In this document: piece after piece, positions 1 to 11,314 of the stretch
How positions within the stretch are numbered: position 1 is the first letter of the stretch
Layout of the letters: each line of letters begins with the position of its first letter
NCBI GenBank assembly: GCA_916048095.2
Contig: OU696574.1
Location: forward strand, 4,701,001-4,765,000
DNA length: 64,000 bases
Reading direction: 5' to 3'
Source: Sacculina carcini
Taxonomy: Eukaryota; Arthropoda; Thecostraca; Sacculinidae
Notes under the pieces: model-generated
What the model was told of the DNA's origin: nothing
The model's database searches: none
What the model saw: the letters and a program-made list of their open reading frames with translations, nothing else
Translations under genes and position numbers: made by a program

Positions 1-2
1 TC

Positions 3-701
3 TTCTCTTATTATTCCAAATGGATTAAGGCTTTTTCAACTAAAATCCGTCCCTTCGTCGACTGTTCAACTTTTCCGATGAATCATACTGCTCAGGAGGC
101 CTTCAACAACTTGAAGGAAGACATTTCAAAGGCCTGTATTGCTGCTATTGATAAGTATTGTAATTTCACATTGGAGACTGACGCCTCTGACTCTGCTTTG
201 GGAGCCACTTTGATGGAAAATGGACGACCTGTGGCTTTCATGGCCAAGTCGTTGAACAATACCGAAAGAAAGTACTCCATTGTTGAAAAGAAAGCCTATT
301 CAGTGATTACTGCCGTCCGGAAATGGAAGCATTACTTGATTGGTAAGCATTTCTATCTTATTACAGACCAACAGGTGTTATATTTCATCATGAACAAAAA
401 GGGCACTACCAAGGTGAAGAATGACAAGATCATAAGACGGAAAATGGAGTTGGCACCTTACTCCTTTGATGTGAGGTACCGACCTGGTAAACAAAACGTC
501 GCTGCTGATGCGCTTTCAAGGTGCTGCAGTCTCACTTGTCATACAAACCAGCTGAAAGATCTTCACGAATCTCTGTCTTATCCCGGGGTCACTTGCTTGT
601 GGCACCTCGTGCGATATGAGGTGATCCTCGTGATTCTGAGTGTCGGATACGTGCTCGTGTCATGCCCAGATTTTACTCCCCGCCGGCTAAGAGTCTTGTG
701 A
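3..701 (+). pseudogene. gypsy RT end plus RNase H fragment
   Basis: The frame is open from the window start and continues through position 78, so that ATG is internal to the polyprotein. It shows the RT/RNase H connection (YYSKWIKAFS), the RNase H signature TDASDSALGATL near 178-214, the TDQQ strand near 364 and the closing ADALSR near 505-522. After the HESLSYPGVTCLWHLV segment, which belongs to the zinc-binding H2C2 region of integrase, the frame is lost around 610-640. Part of the H2C2 region is missing there, since its second Cys pair is not intact. The product would be a nuclease and integrase part of a retrotransposon polyprotein. Confidence 0.85.
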
Positions 702-1667
702 AGTCCACCCAACCGTTCGAAAGACTCAGTGTAGACTTTAAGGGCCCTTTGCCTCGCTCATCTACTTCGTCTGCGTGTTACCTGTTCGTAGTGATAGAGG
801 AGTACTCTCGATTTCCATTCGCGTTCCCGTGTAATGATATGTCATCTTCTACAGTTATTAGTTGTCTGAGGGAGGTTTTTTCCATATTCGGTACCGCGTC
901 TTACGAGCACTCGGATCGTGGAAGATCGTTGGTGTCTGATGAGGTCAAACAATTCCTTCTTAAACATGATGTGGCTACAAGTCAAACTACTCCGTATCAT
1001 CAGGAAGGAAATTCCCAGTGCGAGCGTTACAACGGCGTCCTGGGAAGCCACATCTGCCTTGCTCTTGAGACGCGGGGGTTACGAAATATCGATTGGGAGA
1101 TAGTTTTGACTGGTGTACTTCACGCTATGCGTTCGTTGCTCTGTACAGCCATAAATCAAACTCCTCATGAACGATTGTTCAATTTTCCTCACAAGTCCAC
1201 TACGGGAGTGAGTTTACCAACTTGGCTCTGCTCCCCGAACTGAGTGTATCTTAGACGTCATGTGCGGACCAGGTATGAGCCCTTGGTTGAGCCTGTTGAG
1301 CTGCTTGAAGCCAACCCCAGCTATGCTCTCATTCGTTTCGGGAATGGCCGTGAAGATACTGTGTCGTCCAGGGACTTAGCACCGTGTGGAGGAGAAAACA
1401 TTCCTGTGGTTGATGATAAGCTCACATTGGTTCATGCAGCTTCTCCGGTCAACCTTCCGCCTGAGACTGCTAAAAACGCCCAGCAAAAATTTGGTGGCAA
1501 CCGATGAACGAGCGTTGGGGCACGAAAATCCCAAGAATCAAATTCAAAGCAGTTGCCCGCCGGGAGATCAAATGACTGATCACTCTCCTGTCGCCTTGAG
1601 GCGCTCTGCTCGAGTTAGCAAGCCTCCCGATCGGTTGACGTATTATCATTGTAACTTTTCGATGTAA
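662..1667 (+). pseudogene. gypsy integrase core and C-terminal region, interrupted
   Basis: This is a retroviral-type integrase core. The first catalytic Asp is in LSVDFKGPLP (about 730-755), the second in HSDRGRS (about 910-930) and the Glu in QCERYNG (about 1015-1035), so the DDE triad is retained. The frame reaches a TGA at 1241-1243 and then continues in the same frame with YEPLVEPVELLEANPSYAL and SRDLAPC, so one point change produced the stop. A further frameshift near 1470-1507 moves the reading into the frame ending LRRSARVSKPPDRLTYY at about 1600-1650. No functional enzyme is expected. Confidence 0.85.
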
Positions 1668-1675
1668 AATTTTCA

Positions 1676-1987
1676 ACAGGGGGAAGAGATGCAGTGTTAT
1701 GTAATGTAATTGCGTGTAAATGTGTGAATGCTCGTACGTATATCTGTGTGCTAGTGTGTGTGAATGCGCGTACGTTTGTCTGTGTGCTAGTGTGTGTGAA
1801 TGAATGCTTGACCTTGTAACTCCCGCGTGTGTGTGTGTGTGTGTGCGTGCGTTTGTGTGTAGGTATGTGCGCGTAAGGAATTCAATGATATCAGTGTTCA
1901 GTCGTGTTTGTATATTGAGTGTTTGGTCGTGCGCTCCAGTAGAAGTTTAAGTAATATAAAGTCACGGAATTACCCGCTTTTGGCATC
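1676..1987 (+). mobile_element. purine tract and probable 3' LTR of the gypsy element
   Basis: Just after the pol stop there is CAGGGGGAAGAGA (about 1677-1689), a typical polypurine tract, followed directly by TGCAGTGTTATG. That is where the 3' LTR of this element type should start. The LTR contains GT-rich microsatellite at 1750-1865 and an AATATAAAG element near 1955. Its far end is placed near a CA at about 1987 and is uncertain because the matching 5' LTR is outside the window. Confidence 0.5.
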
Positions 1988-2040
1988 ACAGAGGTCAATA
2001 TTATTGCTGCTGCTGCTGCTGCGACCTGCTGCAATCGTTC

Positions 2041-3010
2041 TTGTCAGATCGCAAGCAGCGCGTGGTGCTCGGCGGAAAAACATCCCGTTGGACCGATGTC
2101 ACCAGTGGAGTGCCGGAGGGTTCTGTACTCAGTCCACTGTTGTTCACTGTATTCATCAACGACTTGGCGGTGACACTGAGCGACTCAGCTCTCCTATACG
2201 CTGACGACATGAAGATCTCCCGACGAATTGACTCCAACGCGGACGCCGAATTATTGCAGTCTCAGGTGGATTATGTTTGCAGCTGGTGCCGAAAGTGGAG
2301 GCTGAAGCTGAACTCCGACAAGTGTTCCCAGCTCTGCAAAACTCTATAAAGCAGCCGCACAAACACTTTTACTCTGTCGAGAGTAAGAAGTTGCAAGCGG
2401 TTACAGCGGCGCGTGATCAGGGAGTCATGATCGACATCAAACTGACTTTCGGCACACAGGTGGACATCACCGCCTGTAAAACCAACCGAACATTTGGAAT
2501 GTTATCGCGATGTGTACAAGGAATACCACGGCCCTGCAGCCCCCAGAGACTCATCTCAGCGTACTGCGCAAATGTTCGTTCCATCATGGAGTATGCGAGC
2601 GTCATTTGGAGTGGTGCAGCCGTCACGCACACTGGTCCGAACCGACGAGTCAGAACCCATCTACCGTCTGGACCGAGTGCAGAACAGATTCCTCCGCACC
2701 CTAAGATATATGCAGGGAGGGCGGTACGATGTCATCACCGGCTACATACGGTACGATGTCATGCCGCTTTCCTCCATTCCATTGTGCACAATAAAATAGA
2801 CAGCCCGATGATTGTCTCCAGAATTGGCTTGATAGTGCCCAGATTATGAGCCAGACCAAGGGACCCCACGTCCATAAAAGACGCACTAAGACCATAAACA
2901 ATCTATGGACATCTCGCATTCCCCATTATATCAATACCATAGTAAATTCCCATCCTACCATCGACCTATTCACCGACTGTAGGGGAGCCGTAAGAAAAGC
3001 GCGCCACTAA
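2041..3010 (+). pseudogene. non-LTR retrotransposon RT fragment (LINE C)
   Basis: The segment encodes the palm and thumb of a LINE reverse transcriptase. GVPEGSVLSPLLFTVFIND is followed by the catalytic YADD box near 2195, then by a SIMEYASVIW motif near 2580 and RLDRVQNRFLRTL near 2670. These lie in three successive frames, with breaks near 2340 and 2640. A basic C-terminal tail can be followed to about 3008. The 5' part, including endonuclease, is absent. The family looks Jockey/CR1-like, but I cannot place it more finely. A GCTGCT repeat at 2005-2024 abuts the 5' truncation. Confidence 0.75.
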
Positions 3011-3074
3011 CGTTTTATTATTATGTATTAAGATTTTACGATTTACTCATGCTCTTAATCCAGTGTTTTGCGTG

Positions 3075-3240
3075 TTTGTGTCTGTGTGTGTGTGGGTGTG
3101 TGGGTGTATGTGCCGGTGAGTGTGTGTGTGTGTGTGTGTGTGTGAAAGAGAGTATTATAATGTGTGCCAACCTGTAATTGTGATATACATATATATCCTG
3201 TTGGTTGTGTTTAATAAATAAATAAAATAAATAAGTAACG
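3075..3240. repeat. (TG)n microsatellite and (AATA)n tract
   Basis: There is a TG-rich run at 3080-3146 and an AATAAATAAATAAAATAAATAA tract at 3211-3236. These probably sit at the 3' side of the preceding LINE fragment. No gene is seen between 3010 and 3360. Confidence 0.9.
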
Positions 3241-3492
3241 TGTGTTAAGTACAATCGTATTCTACTCTAATTCATCTCCATATACATCACTATACCCTAT
3301 ACTCCATATACTCTCTACATATACTCCATATATTCTCTACATCTAATTCATTGTAGTTTTCGTGGTGTTAGCGTGCGGACGTGTTTTGTGATCTCCGGGA
3401 TAGGAATTGCTATTTGTCGTAATTTATTATATTTTGAGTTCTATTGAGAACATTTAGTGAAACGCATTAAAGTTAAGTGATATTTGCCAATA

Positions 3493-4456
3493 ATGGCATC
3501 TGGTACTGCCAAGAGGAAGTCTTGTGCCACCTGTGTACAAAAGAATGAAGAAATTGTGCGTCTGAAGTAGATCATCGATCAATTGAAAACACAAAACGAG
3601 TATTTACAAGAAAAGCAAAGGATGAACAGCTTGAGTCGAAACTATCGTTGGTACTGAACAAGGTTAGTGAATTGGAGATGATTGTACGTGAAACACATGA
3701 TTGTATTGTAAAGGCAAACATAATATGTAAAAACAACATATGTATTAGAAAACGGGCACGCGGGGGCATTACAGCCCCACGCGCACCCACAAGACACCGC
3801 ACACCGACACACACTCCACGACGCTCACACAACGACTCTCTGGAACATGACGCCACCACGTGGCACGCGCAGTCAGCAAGCCGAACAATCCACTATTCAA
3901 ACGCACGCTCATATACACATACAGCACCTTCACTCACGCTCATACAAAATAGTCATTCATACATAATATCCAACACTAATCTATCACAATTGGAGAAAGA
4001 AAAACAGACATGAATTGTTGCAAGGAGAACGGAACTTCGCATTGTTTGGAGCAAGTTTGTGAGAAGACTGGTAGTCCTTGGCTGGATGCAGCTAAAACGG
4101 GGAAGAACTTGCTGGTAATCAAGTCTACTTATAGCAATGTATCAGGAAAAACCAAAGTAAAATCGGCTTTGAAAGACTTAGAGGTTGAAAACGCTCAATT
4201 CTCAGACAAAGGAAATATCGTGATGGAGAAACTTCGGGCAATCGAAAATGTGTCGACAACAATTATGAAAAGATACAACCAAATATTATGCTGAGCAACG
4301 TAAACAAAGGAGAAACTCCTTAAGAGGTGATTGAAACGTTGTTGGAAAAAAATTCAGCATTGAAATCTGTTGAACACGTCAGAAGCAAATTGAGCGTACT
4401 GCCAGCGGCAGGGAATACGCAGCACTACATCTTGATATGCAACCATGAGGTACGAA
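3493..4456 (+). pseudogene. LINE A ORF1, N-terminal part
   Basis: ORF1 starts at ATG 3493 and reads MASGTAKRKSCATCVQKNEE, a Cys-containing N-terminus resembling the KPCKECNENNEE of the copy at 31179. It hits a TAG at 3568-3570. Around 3745-4000 there is a Cys-free, CA-rich stretch absent from the other copy, probably an insertion. The frame then resumes with GSPWLDAAKTGKNLLVIKS and VENAQFSDKGNIVMEKL, matching GSPWLNAAK and VENSKFTREGNIILNF of copy 2. ORF1 proteins of this class bind element RNA. The reading continues beyond the hAT at 11315. Confidence 0.7.
4449..4456. repeat. left 8-bp target duplication of hAT-1
   Basis: GGTACGAA here is repeated exactly at 11315-11322, on either side of the hAT termini. 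Removing the element restores the LINE A ORF1 frame. Confidence 0.95.
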
Positions 4457-4850
4457 CAGGACCGGATTAACGTATAGGCAAAGTAGGCAGTTGCCTAGGG
4501 CCCCGCGCTTTTGGGGGCTCCGCGCTTTTGGGTCCCTAGAGGCAGTGGGGGGCTGCGACTGAAATATCTCAGGGGTCCATCTCATTATTTTCTCAACTTC
4601 TCATAGGCTGCCCTCATTGCCAAATATTTTGAAACATTCTCCCGCTAATTCATGTTGTATTTTTGCATCAGTCAGAAAGTAACCTGATACAACATAGCAC
4701 GTGCATAGCTTTGTGTATAGCCAGCTCACTCGCACACTTACATCCACACACGCATACATACACATTGTGTACGCACGGCGAGAGCAATATTTGTGTGTTC
4801 ATGTGTGTGTACTCACATAGTACTCACATAGTTGTTCTACAGGATATGAG

Positions 4851-7701
4851 CTAAGCTCGTGCTGTCCCGTCTCTTTTCCATAATTTATCTAACATATTTT
4901 TGAAGGAACTTAAATTTCTGGCTTCAACTATTTTGCTGTCTAATTGGTTACACTGATCTACGCTCCTAAACGGGAAACTATACTTTTTTACATCTTTTCG
5001 ACAACGTGTTTTCCTCAGTTTTTTTAGTGTCATCTACGCACATTTCCTTGAAAAACTAATCCCATGTCGTCTGTGTTGACCGTGTCATTTATGCACCTAT
5101 ATATGTTTATTAAATCACCTCTTTCTCTCCTCTCATCAAGCCTGGGTAATTCAATTTTCCTCAATCTTTCCTCTTAAGACATGTTTTTCAAGTTTGGTAC
5201 CAATTTTGTGGCTAGTCTTTGAATCCTTTCTATTTTCTTTATATGTCTCACTTCGTGCGGAGACCAAACTACAGCTGCGTATTCGATCTTTGGCCTAATT
5301 AGAGCTATCATGATTTTTCTGAACATATTCTCATCCATGTAGTTGACTACTCCTCTCGTTTTTTAAATAAGTGCATACGACTTGGCGAAAAGGTCATCAA
5401 TGTGCGCCTGCGGTGACAGATCATTCTGGATAATCACACCAAGATCTCGTTCCTTGTCCACCTCTCGCAGCGTGACGCATCCCAGTGTATAGTCCACAGA
5501 TGGTCTCTTCCCGCTTTTGCCAAATTTCATGACATGACACTTTGTTTCGTTGAGGCTCATTAACCATTTTTGACACCATTCTTGAATCTTGTCGATGTCG
5601 CATTGCAATTGTTCACAGTCTCTCTTACTCGTTATGACTCTCATCAATTTGGCATCGTCGGCAAAAAGGTGAGCGGTGCTGTCCAGATCGTTCGTTATAT
5701 CATTGATATATATCAGAAACATTATTGGTCCGACCACAGAGCCTTGTGGCACCCCACTTTTCACCCGTTTCCACGGAGAAGCCGCCCCTCACAGTTGTAC
5801 TCATTTTTCTCTCGGTCAAGTAATGCTCCATCCATTTCGATAGTGGTCCTTGTATTCCTCCACAATACTCCAGTTTCCACAGAAGCCTCCTGAATGGGAC
5901 CTTGTCGAAAGCTTTGCACAAGTCCAAGTATATGCAGTCCACCCACTTGTCCCTCTCCTGTACAGCATCAATTATTTTGTTGTAAAAGAATAAAAGACTC
6001 GACACACATGATCTTGATTGTCTAAATCCGTATTGTGCATTTGACAAAACCTTTTCTCTCTCCAGTTGTTTTACCCACTGGTCCTTGATGATTTTTTCAC
6101 ACAGTTTACATATCACGCTGGTCAGTGATATAGGCCTGTAGTTGGATGATTCCTCTTTCGAACCCTTCTTGTGAATTGGAACAATGCTCGAACATTGCCA
6201 TTGTGAAGGAACTTCACCCAGGTGCAAGCTAGTACATATGACGTCATACAATGGCTCCATCAACTCTTCCCTGCATTCCCTGATAATGCTCTCCTCAATT
6301 CCGTCTGGTCCAACCGATTTCCCATTCTTTAACTTCGACAGTCTCTCAATCAGATCTTTCTTAGATAAATACACATCTCTCATAGGCCTATATTTCGGCA
6401 AGATTCGACTTCCATCAAAAGGACTTTCATCAGTGAACACCATGTGAAATTTATCATTCATAATTTCGCAGATTTTCTCTGGTTCAGTAATGGTCTCGCC
6501 TTCATGTTGAATTCTTTCGATGCCCACGTAATTTTTCATCTTTCCGTTGACATACTTGTAGAACATCTTCGGTTCTTTTACACATTTTTCAACTATACTT
6601 TTTTCATAATTCATTGTTTCTTCTCGTCTTATTTTCACGTAATTGTTTCTGGCTCTTTTGTACTCTTTCCAGTACTCATAAGTATTTCTCTTTCGCAATA
6701 TGTTCCATACTTTTTCTTTGTCCTCTCTTGCTTTTTCACATCTTTTGTTGAACCAATCATTTTTCTTGGTGTATGATCTTTTTATTCTTGGAACATATCT
6801 TTCAACACCGAGCTTGTACACGTCAACAAAATAATCAAATTTTTGTTGAATATCCGTCATTGTCAACATAGCGGTCCAGTCCACCTCATCAAAGTATCTC
6901 TTAAGCTGTTTCATGTTGGCTCTGTCATAGTTCAGTTTATAACCGTAGTATTTATGGGGACCTTTTGCAGGTTTTCCATACTCTAAAACTGCCTCAATCA
7001 GCACATGGTCGCATTTGCCAATTGGACTCTTATACGTCAACGATTTTATGATGTCCATTTCATCAGTAAAAACCAAATCTAGTTTTGATGGCTCGTCTGA
7101 ACCCCTGAATCGTGTATTCTCTTGAACCCACTGATTCATGTAATTTTTCATCATCAGTGTCATAAGTCTTGAATTCCATGAGTTCGGTGATCCGTTTGCG
7201 TTCCAATTTTGCCAGTCAACTTCCTTACAGTTAAAATATCCTACAATTGTTAAGTTTTTGTACTTGTTCATCAGATAGCATAGTTCGTTCAGAGTATCCT
7301 TGAGCATTTCTTCAAACTCGTTCAGCTTCCATGAACTACTTCTTGGCGGCACATAAACCGCCATGAAGTGTTTCACACTGTCCAAGAGTTTTATCTCTAA
7401 CATTATTAATTCCGCCTTCATTCCAATATACACCACTTTTGCATTAATATCGTCTCTTGTCAACACAATCACTCCCCCTCCCGCTTTTTTATTTCTATCC
7501 CTTCTATATATGTTACACCTGCTATGAACCAAGCCTTGAACTACAATATCTTCTTTGAGTTTTGTTTCTACTATAGCACTCAATGTTAATAAAAACTCAA
7601 TGTTGTTTCTACTATACTACAACAATGTCAGGGTTTTTTACACACAGGTATTCATTTAGCTCGATTCTACTCGACATATACCCGTCGATGTTTGTGTACA
7701 T
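4851..7701 (-). pseudogene. LINE B ORF2, endonuclease and reverse transcriptase, broken
   Basis: ORF2 starts MYTNIDGYMSSRIELNEYL at 7701. It breaks near 7612 at a short local duplication (TATAGTAGAAACA occurs twice), then runs open from 7583 to 5700. The endonuclease shows IYRRDRNKKAGGGVIVL, AVYVPPRSS, VGYFNCKEVDW and SKLDLVFTDE. RT motifs are IVPIHKKGSKEESSNYRPIS, AQYGFRQSRSC and VDCIYLDLCKAFDKVP. After a frameshift near 5700-5764 come SGVPQGSVVGPIMFLIYIND and FADDAKLM (5664-5640 region). In GYFNCKE the usual Asp of GDFN is Tyr. The C-terminus (FPFRSVDQCNQLDSKIVEA) ends at 4851. Confidence 0.85.
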
Positions 7702-8719
7702 TAAGCTTGTGTGTGCCTTTCTGTCTGTTCCTTCGCATTCGTTGCTGCCATACGATACAATTTCTTGATTTTTCCGTGTACCAACTTCCAATGAAACTCC
7801 TTTTTTTCTTCCTCTGTCAGTTTCTCGTTTTTTTCTTTCATTAGTTGGACTTTTTCCTTGATTAATGCTCTTTCTTCCTGCGTGGAGTCTGGTTTGATCC
7901 AAACCTTGCTGTATTCGGCATGGTCTTTCAGCTTCCATGTGTTGTTCAACACTTCGTCAGCTGCTTCCTTTGACCTGTACTTGATTCTCATGGGTCGCGA
8001 GTTTTTAGCGTCGTATTTTACAATTCGATGCATATCTATCATATCATCTTCCTTCACTTCTACATCTAAAGCACTTAGCAACTTTTTCGCCCATCCTCGT
8101 TCCTTTTCCACCCTCTTGGATTTTGAGGTGATAGTTTCTTCTTCAATGCCAAATATTATGACATTTTTATCTTTGTCAACCATTTGTTTCACCATCTGCC
8201 TCTTCTTATTCAACACTTGAACACAAGCCCTCTCCATCTCGGCATGTTTATTTTTGCTGATCTTCCATGACATGTTCTAAATCATACACTCTTACTTCAT
8301 GACTCTTCTTCCATCCTTTTTGCTCAACTTCAATTTTTTTCAGGTCCTCTACTTGTCTTTTTGCCATTTTCTTCGATGTCACTCAACCTCTTTTTTAGAT
8401 CTACGTTCTCATTTGTCAATGATGTCATCTGCTCCCTCAAGCATTTGTTTTCTTCAACACTATCCTCATTCATTTGTCGAACATTTGCCAACTCTTTTTC
8501 CAATAGTTCTGTCATTTGTTCTTTCAATTGTCTCTTTTTTTCTTCAATCGTGCCTTGGTTTAAACGCACTTGTTCCAACTCACTCTCGAGTGATCCCATA
8601 TTTTCCTTCAGTTGGTGAAATTGTTCTCGCAGTTAATCGATTTTCGACGTATTTTTCTCAACGCTCGACTCATAGGTCTCACCCTTCTTCTCTCTCAGTT
8701 TTGGGCCTTTCCCTGACAT
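7701..8719 (-). pseudogene. LINE B ORF1, coiled-coil RNA-binding protein, broken
   Basis: The start at 8719 reads MSGKGPKLREKKGETYESS. An in-frame stop occurs near 8635. From 8599 to 8330 there is a long Glu/Lys/Leu-rich coiled coil (ELEQVRLNQGTIEEKKRQLK). After a frameshift between 8330 and 8273 the C-terminal half follows, with DKNVIIFGIEEE near 8175, which resembles the RRM-type strand of L1-like ORF1 proteins, and a second charged helical region to the TAA at 7701-7703. Such proteins form trimers that coat element RNA. The ORF2 ATG overlaps this stop as TAATG. Confidence 0.75.
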
Positions 8720-8839
8720 TGTTTCTACTGAGACAGGACAGCACTCACCTCACCCTGAACCCCGAGAACACCCGAATTGACGTTTGAGGCAATCAATGAA
8801 GACTGTTCACAGCTCACTCACTGGTTCACTCACTTCCTC

Positions 8840-9140
8840 TATCTCACGCACGCACACAGACACACACACACCCACACACACACGCGCCATCACACACCCA
8901 CGCTCACACACACAGTTTGACAAACGGACAACCGTTCGCAGCAATGTGTACACACCAAACACTCAAACACCAAACACTCAAACACGCGTCACGAAATCAG
9001 ACAGGATCAGCTCAAACACAACCGCACTCCCTCACGACAAATCACAGACCAACGACACGACACGACAAATCACGACAAATCACAATGTGTGTTTGTGTGT
9101 GTGTGTGTGTATGGGTGTGTTTGTATGTATGTGCCCATTG
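8840..9140. repeat. CA/GT microsatellite of the LINE B 5' region
   Basis: ACACACACCCACACACACA runs occur at 8855-8890, a duplicated ACACCAAACACTCAA occurs at 8950-8985, and a GT run spans 9090-9120. No coding signal is convincing here. Confidence 0.85.
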
Positions 9141-9351
9141 CACACGCATATGACATGCATGTGGGGTTCATTGAACTCGCAAACTGCCCCTTTCGTCGAT
9201 CATCAAATGAACATGCACGGTCTTGAATGGACATAGTTGTGGCAAACGTATCAGTGTAGTTAGTTACAGTGTATTGCCGAATTGTTCTGCAATTTCATCG
9301 CATACATGTTTGAACATTCAATTGAGAATTATAGCATAATTTTTTGGCTTT

Positions 9352-9539
9352 CAGAGCCGTATCGACAGCTCCTCGGTCGTGGGCTCGACGATGTTCAGGG
9401 GCACCTTTAGAAGGAGGGAGAAGGGGCTCCCAGAGTGAACGTGTGACTAAAATCGTCACTAGCTTTTTCGTACAAGGTGTTCTAATTTTATCAACAATTT
9501 TCCTCTGGAGGAGCCCCATTACACCTCTTTACGGCTCTG
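9352..9539. mobile_element. 188-bp hAT-type MITE
   Basis: The ends are CAGAGCCGTA and TACGGCTCTG, an inverted repeat. The flanks TTGGCTTT (9344-9351) and TATGCTTT (9540-9547) agree at 6 of 8 positions, fitting a decayed 8-bp target duplication. It is non-coding and nested in hAT-1 or in the LINE B flank. Confidence 0.65.
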
Positions 9540-9675
9540 TATGCTTTCATTTACAACTTTTATGTGAGTTACACAAAAATATATGAGGTTAGCATGTGTT
9601 TAGAGACGGTTGAGTTTGCCGTTCATACACGCACATGGTAGACAAATCATCCTGGTTCTGTGAAGTGATTATCAT

Positions 9676-9861
9676 CAGTGGCAGCGCCAAGAACTTTCCG
9701 GAGGGAGGGGATGATGAAAAATGATAAGGGGGTATGGCAAGCACAGTGGTCAAGCCAAATATAGCCGTGATTAAGTTATTGGGGGGCTTTGGCGGTCTTA
9801 GCCGTTTTTGGAGGGAAACTTAAGCCTTCCAAGCCCACCCACTTATTTGACGCTGACCCTG
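9676..9861. mobile_element. 186-bp hAT-type MITE
   Basis: It begins CAGTGGCAGCGCCAAG and ends TTGACGCTGACCCTG, imperfect inverted repeats. The flanks ATTATCAT (9668-9675) and ATTACCAT (9862-9869) differ at one base, consistent with an 8-bp target duplication. The interior is purine-rich (GGGGG runs) and non-coding. Confidence 0.75.
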
Positions 9862-10044
9862 ATTACCATGAACTATAAGGAAAAATTACATAGAAAATTA
9901 AAAACAATTTAAAGTGGAATGTTGATTGCAGATATTGGCGTTGTACAATACGTCATCTCGTGAGCGTGATGTTGGGAGGTTTTATGCGAGTGGATCTCAA
10001 AAACAGGCACCTACTATGTTTTTCTGGATTCACCAATAACGGAA

Positions 10045-10569
10045 TTGATGAAAAGAAAAGAAGCATATCATGACGTCAATGAAAAGTTTGGATTTCCTTT
10101 CCAAATCACCAACATTCCAGATTCTGTATTAAGGGAAGCTGCGGTAAAGTTGCAGCAACAGTTTTCGGCAGATGTTGACGAAACATTTGCTCAAGAAATT
10201 GCTCATTTCTCCGGATATATGAAACATATTGCAGCGACCTCTGAAAAATGTGCACCATCAGCTGCTCTTAAACATATCAGGGATGCAGGTGTTTCACAAG
10301 CATTCCCAAATGTGGACATAGTTTACCGCCTTTACTTGACGCTACCATCTTCTAACTGTGAAGGGGAGCGTTCATTCTCTGTCTTGAAAAGAATTAAAAA
10401 CCACTTCCGTTCGACAATGCGCCAAGAAAAAATGTGTAGCTTAGCGTTGTTGACTATTGAGTCCGATCTCACAAATAATATTGATTTCAACGATGTTATT
10501 GATGATTTTGCTAAAATTAAGTCCAGAAAAAGTGTATATAATCATGTAATACTACTGGTGGAATGGTAG
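10045..10569 (+). pseudogene. hAT transposase, C-terminal fragment (hATC domain)
   Basis: The 174-codon frame contains the hAT dimerisation signature: IVYRLYLTLPSSNCEGERSF, then SVLKRIKNHFRSTMRQEKM and LALLTIESDL. That is the conserved C-terminal block of hAT transposases, most like those related to ZMYM-type proteins. The N-terminal zinc finger and catalytic core are not found, having been displaced or deleted around LINE B. It is oriented with hAT-1 and lies 745 bp from the element's right end. Confidence 0.85.
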
Positions 10570-11314
10570 TCACCGGGCACCTCATGATCACGATTTCGAT
10601 ACATGTTTCATGAATACGATTGTTTTTGTTTCAAATCCAAGGAATATTTGCATCAAATTTGCGTCTTCCAGATATATTTACATTTGTATAACTAAATTTG
10701 TATGGAATTTTCAAAAATATTTGATAGAGCTAGCAGGGTCAAAACTGCACCTGTGAGGTGAAATATTGTCTGCAACAGTGTATGAAATATTGGATAAAGC
10801 AATATTGAGCGCTCAGTGTTTCATGTATGACAGTGTTAATATAATCTATCTTTTGTTATATCTTTAAATGTATCTTGTGTTGTATTTAGTATTGTACGTG
10901 AAAATATTATGCAATATATTATGCGTATTTTGTGCTTGTATTCTATTAGCGAATGGAGGTGACCGAATTTGGGTCGTGCAGGATATCAGTCAGGCAAATC
11001 ATTCTATATTGCGGATTGCATTTTCGGGTTTGGGAGATGCAAACAAGTTGTTGAAGCCCTTATTATTCATATAGATAAAGGTTATAAGCCCATATTCATG
11101 TGGGCTGTGTTACTGAAAAGTGCATATGTTACTGAAAGGGCATGTGTTACTGAAAAGTTGATCAGTTTTTCGGCGGCGTAGGCAAGGTGTTGGTTGACTC
11201 AAGTGAATGGGATGCCACAATATCACGCCCAGGTTTACTTGTTCATATCTCATATCATGGGGGCCCCGCGGATCTGAACTGCCTAGGGCCCCGCGAAGTC
11301 TTAATCCGGCCCTG

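Larger units (their letters stand above)
1..1987 (+). mobile_element. Ty3/gypsy retrotransposon, 3' part, cut by the window edge
   Basis: The stretch reads, in order, the end of reverse transcriptase/RNase H, integrase, the integrase C-terminal region, a purine tract and the beginning of an LTR. The order and motifs (TDAS, ADALSR, VDFKGP, SDRG, QCERYNG, SRDLAPC) are those of a gypsy pol of the mag/Steamer-like type. The upstream half lies outside the window. The copy is broken by a frameshift, an in-frame stop and a second frameshift, so it is dead. The downstream end near 1987 is a guess based on a TG...CA-type LTR. Confidence 0.8.
4700..9270 (-). mobile_element. LINE B, copy 1, inside hAT-1
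   Basis: This is a nearly full-length CR1-like LINE on the minus strand: a CA-rich 5' region (about 8760-9270), ORF1 with coiled coil (8719 to 7701), ORF2 with endonuclease and RT (7701 to 4851) and a short CA-rich 3' region. The 3' end segment GAGACGGGACAGCACGAGC and the following tail match copy 2 near 33025-33150. Exact ends and target duplications were not resolved. Several stops and frameshifts make it inactive. Confidence 0.75.
4457..11314 (+). mobile_element. hAT-1 transposon (ZMYM-hAT-like), host to LINE B
   Basis: The left end is CAGGACCGGATTAACG and the right end is CTTAATCCGGCCCTG, an inverted repeat. The perfect 8-bp duplication GGTACGAA is the hallmark of hAT insertion. Just inside both ends are CCTAGGGCCCCGCG segments. 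The only transposase piece left is the C-terminal dimerisation domain at 10045-10569. Most of the rest of the interior is LINE B (minus strand) plus two small MITEs. The element is non-functional. Confidence 0.92.

Noticed and set aside
3745..4000. Possible fragment of the short LTR element within LINE A ORF1
   Set aside because: Both are CA-rich with some shared words, but no collinear alignment could be made by eye.
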